From positions 102,249-166,248 of the forward strand of contig WTXD01000056.1 in NCBI GenBank assembly GCA_022496205.1: a stretch of 64,000 bases of DNA, read 5' to 3'. Each line of letters starts with the position of its first letter. Position 1 is the first letter of the stretch. This DNA is from Gloeopeniophorella convolvens (taxonomy: Eukaryota; Basidiomycota; Agaricomycetes; Russulales). Below, in pieces: positions 57,015 through 64,000 of the stretch. Under the pieces are notes generated by a model. That model worked only from the letters and a program-made list of their open reading frames with translations. It ran no database searches and was not told the origin of the DNA. The position numbers and the translations under genes were made by a program.

Positions 57015-60000
57015 ATGTCTTGCCTTTGCGGCTACACGAGTCACGTCGCGATGAAGCTCGTCTGGCACAAGCGCAAGTGCGTGCCATGGCAGGAAATGCT
57101 CTAGGCCCCTCAGCCATCCTCCTGACCGAGCAAGCGGGCTGCGGAAGCAGGCGACCCAGAAGGCATGTTACACGCTGTTAGGGTCCAGCGGTCTCTACGC
57201 TCGGAAACCTCGGATCTGGGTATTTTGCCCTGCGAAGTGATCGGGTTGAGCTGGGTAGCGAAGGATGTGACCCCAGACTGCCCTTGAGCGCAGATGCGAG
57301 CCTGTACGTTTGTATATTGCAGTTCCCGTTACTTCCTTTTCTTTCCTGGTTCCTTTACACTTTCGGGTCGCAGGAAACCCTTGTACCTACCGGATTTGGC
57401 TTCGGGTTCCCACGTAGTCAGTAGTACTGCATCCTGTAGTGTTTTGGATCAAAAAGCTTCCTTTCCCCGGTGCTCCCATCTCATTTCGGGTCTGTGTCGC
57501 GTTCAGAGACTCTCCCTCACTCTCTGGAGGGCCCGAGGCCTTCCAGGACCTTCGGGTCAGCTTCAGGTTGTGTTCCTGCAAGTTCAGGTCCTTTCCTTGC
57601 GTTTCCGAGCGGATCCTTGCAGTCACTAGCTCACCCTATTGCTCATCCGACCACCCAATCCTCATCCCATCACCCCTGGCAACTATAGCAACTCCCCTCG
57701 GTCCACATCTCTAGCTGGACTCAGGATATCAACGCTAAGAGGATACAGTTGGATGCCCACCCACACCAGGTAAGCACGCACGTGCCCACGGTACGGATAC
57801 ATAACTGACTTGCTGCGAGCCTGATGACAATACGCCCCCCCACCATTCTCCAACACCGTCCCCACCTCCACCACCTTCACCGCCCCCTCGTGAGCCAATG
57901 CCCGCCGCGACGACCACGCGCTCTTCGCGAATAGTGCACTTTCCGTGCCACTTCGTGGACTATGTTGCCAGCTCGGCCACTCCTCTCGCGCACATACTGA
58001 CAAGACCGCCTGCAGGAAGCAGGCGGCACTCTCAGGTAGAAATACCATTGGACGCCCCATCCCCTCCTCCTACACCTACACCACCTCCTCCAACTCCGCC
58101 CGCACCCCCCTGTTATTCGCAGAAGAACGTCTTTGGGCTATTCAAGCGATTCATGCGCCGGCCGACATATGATCCCGACCGCATGCCCCTGGGTGAGGAG
58201 TCAGACGAAGACAGCGAGGACTTTGGGGCGCGACGCAGCCCTGAGGCCGACGATTTGCCTGCCGTGCCAGATAACAGCACGCCGACGCCAGAAGAGGGAG
58301 CGGGTGAGGATCCCATGGATGTGTTTGAACCATTCACCAGCCCCGCCGCAGCATGCCTGGTCGCGTGGGCAGCATCCACCAAGTCAGCCACCAAGTCGAA
58401 CGAAGAGATGGACCGACTCGCAAGGATGCTCGCGGAAGCACCTGGCGACGATCAAAAAGTGGATATGGGGGCGTTCTCCATGAAACGCGAGCTCTCGAAG
58501 TTGGACAAGTACATTAAAGTAGCTCAAAGCAGCGGTCGTCTTCGTGGAGGCTGGAAGAAGTCCACTGTCAAAGTCCGACTCATTTGCAAGCGATTGAAGT
58601 GGAGTGAGGACGATGTGCCGCGACTTGAAGTGCCCAACTTCTATCACAAAGACCTAGTGGACGTCATAACCAAAGCCTACGAGACGCTCCCTGATTTGCA
58701 TCTAACGCCCTACGACCTCCTTTGGGATCCAGGGGACAGCCGTCCTCGGCAACATGTGTACTGCGAGGTACAAGACTCGAACGCTCTGCGCAAAGCTCAA
58801 GAGGAAATTGACAGCCTCGTGCTCCCCAAGGACTCCAAGGATCTCGAGCGAGTGTGCGTGGGTATGCTCTTTGGTTCCGATGGGACACACCTCGCTAACT
58901 TTGGTTCGGCATCGCTATGGCCAATTTACCTCCTATGGGCCGGGCAATTGAAGTACAGGAGGTGTCGTCCGTCCGTCGAGGCGTGTGAGCATCTGGGGTA
59001 CATGCCATCCGTGAGCCGCTGTCTTCTTCACGCGAGCGTGTTTGCCTGATGACGAGTTCAGCTGCTGGAGGACCTTCAGGAACAATATGTCGGGCATACG
59101 AACGGCATCCAAGCAAGCGAGGAGACCATCACCCATTGCAAGAGAGAACTCGTTCATGAATGCTGGCTCCTCCTTTTGGACGAGCGATTCCGCAGGGCGT
59201 ACCGGGAAGGCATTGTAGTACACTGCGCCGACGGCATCCGACGACGAATCTTCCCCCGCATCCTGAACTACTCTACAGACTACCCGGAAAAGTAAGTGCA
59301 CACCAAGCACGGTCTGAGCAGCACTGAATGGGACGCAGGATCATTCTTAGCGGCATCAAGAGCAACTCTGACTATCCCTCGCCGCGAAATGTCATACCCA
59401 AAAAGTACATACATCGTCTGGGCATGAAGTTGGACATGCTCCAGCGCAGGACGTGGGCCAGGAAAGATTCGGTTCGACGAAGAACCACGATCCGTGAGGC
59501 CCGTGTTAGAATGTTTCACAAAGGTCTCTCAATCAAATCCAAGTCGGTCCAACGATGGCTCAAAGATGAATCTCTCGCGCCCACAATCGTAAGTACCGAC
59601 AACGGCTAATAGATAAACTCAAACTCTTTGCTCAGAATGTGTTCTCCGAAGCGCTGGTAGATGAAGGCTTTGACTTTCACTCGATGCTGGACGTCGACTT
59701 GTTGCACGAGTGCGAGGTTGGTACGTGGAAGGCAACGTTCACACACCTCATACGTGTCTTGGTGGCCATCGGGGGTACAGCCATACAAGAATTAAATAAG
59801 CGGTGAGTAAGACAAATTGTGATAGAGCCCATCTCATCGCGCGTTCAGTTATCGAAGCATGCCCACTTTCGGGAGAGGCACTATACGCCGATTTGCGACC
59901 AACGCCACGTCGATGAAGAAGCTTGCGGCACGAGACTTCGAAGACATATTACAGGTTAGCAAAATAATACATCTTTGAGGGTATCCTGACGGATATGCAG

Positions 60001-61464
60001 TGTGCCATCCCCGCATTTGACGGGCTGTTGCCAGAGCCCCACAACTCCATCGTACAAGGCCTTATCTGGGACATGGCAGTATGGCACGCGTACGCGAAAC
60101 TTCGTATGCATACCGACAGCACTCTCGCATTCTTCAAGGAAGCAACCGTCGCTCTCGGCGATTCAGCCCGCTAGTTCAAACGAGTGACATGTAAGGCATA
60201 TTTCACGACCGACATGGCCCATGAGCTGTCAGCTCGTGGACAAGCGAAGCCAGCGGTGTCTAGAGAGGATGACACCTCAAAGAAGAAGGCCCGGAAAAAG
60301 AAGGTCTTCAACATGCACACTCCAAAGTGGTCGGCCATGGGTGACTACCCGGCATCAATCGAGCGAATCGGCCCCATGGACAACACGTCGACGCAAACGG
60401 TGTGGTGTTCTTACCAACGCGCTACACGGTTACTGATATTGCTTGTAGCAAGAGCTCCTTCACCGTTTGTCGAAACGTAGATATGGGCGAACCAACAAGG
60501 TCAATTTTATAGCACAGCTGGCAACGCACGACACTCACGAGGAAGTGCTCAAGGCCATAGAAGAGCGTCTGGACAAGAACAAGGAGAGACTGCCGGCCAA
60601 CGGTGACGTCCCACCTGCGTTCTGCGACGCACAGCACCACTACCACGTCGCTCGGATGTCCGCGGACTATGCTAACGTATGGGAATGGGCGAACGAGCAT
60701 GAGAACGACCCAGCCCTCAAGGTAAGGCACGCTCACCGTCGACAAAGCATACTAATACATAGGCAGGATTGGACCAAGGAGCTGCAAGACTACGCCTTGA
60801 TAAAGCTCCGCGGAATCGACACCAATGGATACGAGCCCCCAGAGTTCTCCGATGAAGACCGGGCCCAGGTACTCATTCGACAAGACCGGGTGCACTTCCA
60901 TCCTGCGGTGCAACTCAACTATACTACCTACGACCTCCAGCGGCAGCAGGACACTATCAGCCCACGGATGCGACCCTTTTTCATGGCGCTCGCGGACATC
61001 AACCCCGACGCCCCTCGTGAGGGGATGACCTTTCCGTACTGGTTCGGCAGAGCGGTTCTTGTGGGCCACATCGATGTCAAGGTGCACGCGTCGCTCGAGC
61101 CGTGGCGCAGGCTCGATTTCGTCCTCGTAAGATGGCTAGGGGTGAATGCGAATATGAAGGGGAGCTGGGTAAAGAAGTGCTTGCCAAGCGTTTCTTACAT
61201 CCCAGCAGAGGACCCCAGTGTGTTCGCCATCATCAATCCTGACCACATCATTCGCGGGGTGCATGTCATCCCAACGTTTGCGTCCACGCGGTCGGATGAC
61301 AAACTCCAAGGCGAGTCAATAGCCAGGCATTGGGACATAGAGGGAGACAATATGGACTGGGATCATCTATGGATAAACATGTACGCCTATCGACTATCCC
61401 GTCGTTACTTGAGCCATATTCATTCATTGGCAGTTTCGTCGATCGAGACATATTCATGCGTTGA
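57015..61464 (+). pseudogene. Plavaka-like (CACTA-type) transposase, degenerate, with an LTR in its 5' part
   Basis: A short zinc-finger start MSCLCGYTSHVAMKLVWHKR (57015) ends in TAG at 57102; after the LTR the main frame begins at about 57898. Recognised transposase blocks: GMLFGSDGTHLANFGSASLW (first catalytic Asp), PIYLLWAGQLKY, CKRELVHECWLLLLDERFRR, RRRIFPRILNYSTDYPEK, DVDLLHECEVGTWKATFTHL, YRSMPTFGRGTIRRFATNAT, KKLAARDFEDILQ|CAIPAFDG, STQT|QELLHRLSKRRYGRTN, HFHPAVQLNYTTYDLQRQQD and FVDRDIFMR, TGA at 61462. An in-frame TAG at 60172-60174 interrupts it, and the usual CPCPRC cluster after the STDYPEK block reads SDYPSPRN. Related genes are DNA transposases of Agaricomycetes; this copy is probably dead. 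Confidence 0.75.
57176..57731 (+). mobile_element. Solo LTR, family 3 (556 bp), TSD ACGC
   Basis: TGTTAGGGTCCAGCGG to GGACTCAGGATATCA, same length as the copy at 45986, flanked by ACGC (57172-57175 and 57732-57735). It separates the zinc-finger exon of the Plavaka-like gene from its main body. Confidence 0.82.
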
Positions 61465-62462
61465 TAGCCTGCTTGAGCAGCCAAGCAGCGGAGATGCAGA
61501 AGAGAGAGTTCGGGGGTAGCGTTAGGAAGTCAAGGGAACGTGTAGGATGATAAGGGAAGGACTAGAGAAGCACCCAGGCGCGTCGGCGGGACCTGCGATA
61601 TCAATCCGGCGCTGATCCGGGAATCCGCAAACAAATGAGTGACTAGAAAGGAACGAAGGGACGCAAGACGCAAGCCGCAAGGACACAAGACCGCACGCAA
61701 ACCGCAAGACCGCACCGCAGACCGCACCGCAAGAATGAGAGGGAAACGCTGGGGGTAAGCCGAAGCTGCCCGATGTGTATTCGGATGAGAGTATAAGTAA
61801 CCCGGGCATACCCGGGGCCCGGACGCTGAGACGCGAAGCCTATGCGATGCGCCCGAGGCAACGCCTCCCTCGGGTAGCAATATAAAACAAAACAAGTAAA
61901 CAAACTGCACTAAGACGCGCCGAATTGCTCGGACCCGCGTCAGAAAGGAATGTAAAGTAAGGAATGTAAAGGCTAGGGATCGGAAGGGTGTACATGGTCG
62001 TTGTGGGCTGTAATCTATCTGGTTTCCTTGAGAAGGTCAACGCATACTATCCGCACGCAAAGTTATAGTACCGCAAACACAACCCGAAGGCTCGCACCTG
62101 ATCCTGATCCAACCCAACCCGACCCGACGCGTTCGTGGGCCAAGGGGCCCGCATCCGGGTTCCCCGCGCCTAGGGGTGGTACAACCGCATCATCCTCCTC
62201 CCTACTGAGCTCTGAACTGTCCCCAGTTCAGTCGCGCGCCGATGCTAGGTCTGTCGGGTGAGTTGCGCGACCCGCCGCGACCGCGTCAGGTGATGTGAAA
62301 GAGAATCCGGCCCGGGGCTGCGCCGCGTGGAGCCGGTGTGAGAACGGAAGACGCAGGTGACGCGCGCGTGTAAATCCGAATCCGGGTGCTCACTGATAAG
62401 TCGTCCTTGCGCCTCGCGCCCTAACCCACATCCTGCCCTCGACCCGACTTTTGCCTCTTGCA
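61465..62462 (+). other. Possible degraded LTR and leader upstream of the right-edge gene
   Basis: Starts near 61519 with GTTAGGAAGTCAAGGG, has a TATAAG promoter-like box at about 61791, palindromic CCCGGGCATACCCGGGG, and AT-rich AATATAAAACAAAACAAG near 61879, followed by ACCGCA-type tandem microrepeats at 61690-61735 in its first half. The layout resembles a Ty3-type LTR, but neither a second copy nor a target duplication was found. No protein-coding gene supported. Confidence 0.3.
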
Positions 62463-64000
62463 ATGTCGTCCCAACCGCCCGCTGCGCCGCCCACGCCATC
62501 CGCGCCTGCTGCAGCGTCCTCGGATGTGAATCCGGCGCTCATGCGTGCGCGCCTGTGCCTTGGGCCCGTTTTGTTGACCTGCCCGGTACACAATCGGGAC
62601 GCGGGGTTCAGGGACTGGGCTCGCTACGTGCGCGAAGCCACGACTGCGCTGGTACGTGTCTGGAAGCTTGTCGCGAGTACGGCTGAGCTTGGGGTAGTTT
62701 GAATTTGCTGACGAGGCCGGCCTGGACGACGCGGAAGATGATGCAAAAGTGCGCGAAGAGCTAAACCGCGAACGCGCGGCTGTGCGCCCGTTCGCGCATC
62801 TCGCGTGGATTGACGACGCGCCGTTCTTCGTCCGCGGGTTCGAGGACGAGTTACGCGCCGCGGATGCGTTGGCTAGTGAGCGCGCGGCCGCTGCTGCGCG
62901 GGCTGAAGCTGAGGCCGCCGAGGCGCGTGCCGCATCCGAATGCGAGACCGCCCGCCAGAAGAAGGCCTACGATACCGACCTCTCGGGTCTGAACAAGCGT
63001 CGCGAGCGGGGCACGATCACCGCAAAGGACTTCATCGATCAGCGCGCCATACTCCGCCAGAAATACCCGCTGGTGAACCCTTCGTCAGCTGGGGGCTCTG
63101 CCGCTACTTCGCCAGCGTCCGTCGCGCCTTCGCTGCCGCCTTCGTCCTCCACGGGAGAGTCCGGGGACACCCAGAGCCTGTCCGGGTCGGTTGGGGATCG
63201 CAACGTGTGTCGCAAGCTATCGAAACCGATCGTCCTGATCCCACCGCATCGCTACCAGTCCGCATCGCGCCGTGCGAGCGGGACCTCGCAAGACCTTGAG
63301 CGTCTGGTTGCGCCTGCTGCGGGTTCGGTCAAGGGCAAAGGGAAGGGACCTGCGCCCGCGGTCGGATCGTCCGAGGGACCCGAACGCGTGAAGTTATGGG
63401 TGTACGACCCGCCCTGCTCGCGCTGCATTGCGACGGCCAAGAAGCGCGGGATTGTCGAGGTACGGCAGGTCGTCGGGGAGTGTTTCTTCACGGGGGAGCC
63501 GCGTCCTTCGTCGTGCACCGCGTGCTCAAAAGCGCGCCTCAAGTGCGATTTCTCAAGTCGCAACATTAATGCGCCGCCCGCTGGGTATGTCGACTATGGG
63601 TCGCCACAGAGCGGTCCTCTCGAGTTGGCCGGGTCGAGTGACGAAGACGGTGAGTGATTTGGCATTCGTGCGCGTAGTACTGACCCGATCCGCATAGCTC
63701 GCCCGCCTGCCAAGTCTCGCCCGAAGGCGCGCCCGGTGACTGCGGCCGCGTCGTCTGCGTCTGCGCCCGCACCCGCACCTGCTCGCCGCAACATGCTCGT
63801 TTCGAATGCGTCTTCGGGTCGCACCCTCATGCCTCCGCCGCCGCTGCCATCCGCGAGTAGTTCGCGCCTCGACGACGTGTCGATAACGCCGCGCGAGCGC
63901 AAGCTGCGACAGGCGCGTAACGAGCGCGAAGACGTCCGCGTGCAGCTCGAACGCCTCAAGGAGCGCTTGGAGTTCCTTGACGCCGAGATCGACGACTTGC
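62463..64000 (+). CDS. Cys-cluster and coiled-coil protein, unknown, partial at window end
   Basis: Exons 62463-62651, 62698-63649 and 63697 to the window edge, frames continuous. It starts MSSQPPAAPPTPSAPAAASS, then LFEFADEAGLDDAEDDAKV, a helical Ala/Glu-rich segment (ARAEAEAAEARAASECETAR), a Ser-rich linker, and two cysteine groups: DPPCSRCIATAKKRG and SSCTACSKARLKCDFSS, reminiscent of but not equal to a Zn2Cys6 cluster. The C-terminal part available is a coiled coil (RERKLRQARNERED, ERLKERLEFLDAEIDDL). Similar proteins are numerous in mushroom genomes, often near transposons; a gag-like or DNA-binding role is possible but unproven. Confidence 0.6.

Overview
The window is nuclear DNA from a filamentous basidiomycete, most likely a wood- or litter-decaying agaricomycete. 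The evidence is short introns of about 45-60 nt in nearly every gene, very high GC in coding exons, TPR/F-box and F-box proteins of the mushroom type, a Plavaka-like transposase, two AA9 polysaccharide monooxygenases (one with a CBM1), and telomere-type TTAGGG motifs inside repeats. Nothing prokaryotic is present. Exon junctions below were placed by hand from splice signals and reading-frame continuity. No search was run, so family names rest on recognised motifs.

Positions 1-34.1 kb are gene-dense and mostly housekeeping. In order: a WSS1-like DNA-protein crosslink protease (cut by the window start), a tandem array of three SAM-dependent methyltransferase paralogs (the middle one frameshifted), NCA2, two adjacent AA9 genes on the minus strand, VPS37 (ESCRT-I), RRP40 (exosome), EAF6 (NuA4), RPT5 (26S proteasome), a TPR/F-box gene with an apparent frame break, a mitochondrial phosphate carrier, MSH5 (meiotic MutS), PHB2 (prohibitin), a PQ-loop vacuolar transporter, an F-box protein and a G-patch protein. 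There is no operon logic; neighbours are functionally unrelated except the methyltransferase array and the AA9 pair.

Positions 34.1-64 kb are rich in mobile elements. A 2.6 kb element, called R2 here, has about 12-18 bp terminal inverted repeats beginning CTCTACAAAAAC, an internal TTAGGG tract and no recognisable transposase. It is present three times: two near-identical copies in opposite orientation 7.5 kb apart and one older truncated copy. Seven solo LTRs of two sister families (TGTTGAGACGG...GCTTCAACA), six with perfect 5-bp target duplications, and two 556-bp solo LTRs of a third family with 4-bp duplications are scattered between and inside genes. The genes here are often damaged: an SPT5-like gene split by R2, a REB1-like Myb gene hit by three LTRs plus nonsense codons, and a Plavaka-like transposase with stops. 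A DUF6698-like gene survives because its LTR lies inside an intron. A lectin-like gene ends 2 bp from an R2 end, and a partial Cys-cluster/coiled-coil gene runs off the right edge.

The points most worth follow-up are an AA9 protein whose mature N-terminal residue is Lys instead of the copper-binding His, the R2 element with its internal telomeric motif, and the LTR length variants whose missing segments begin with GT or GC and end with AG.
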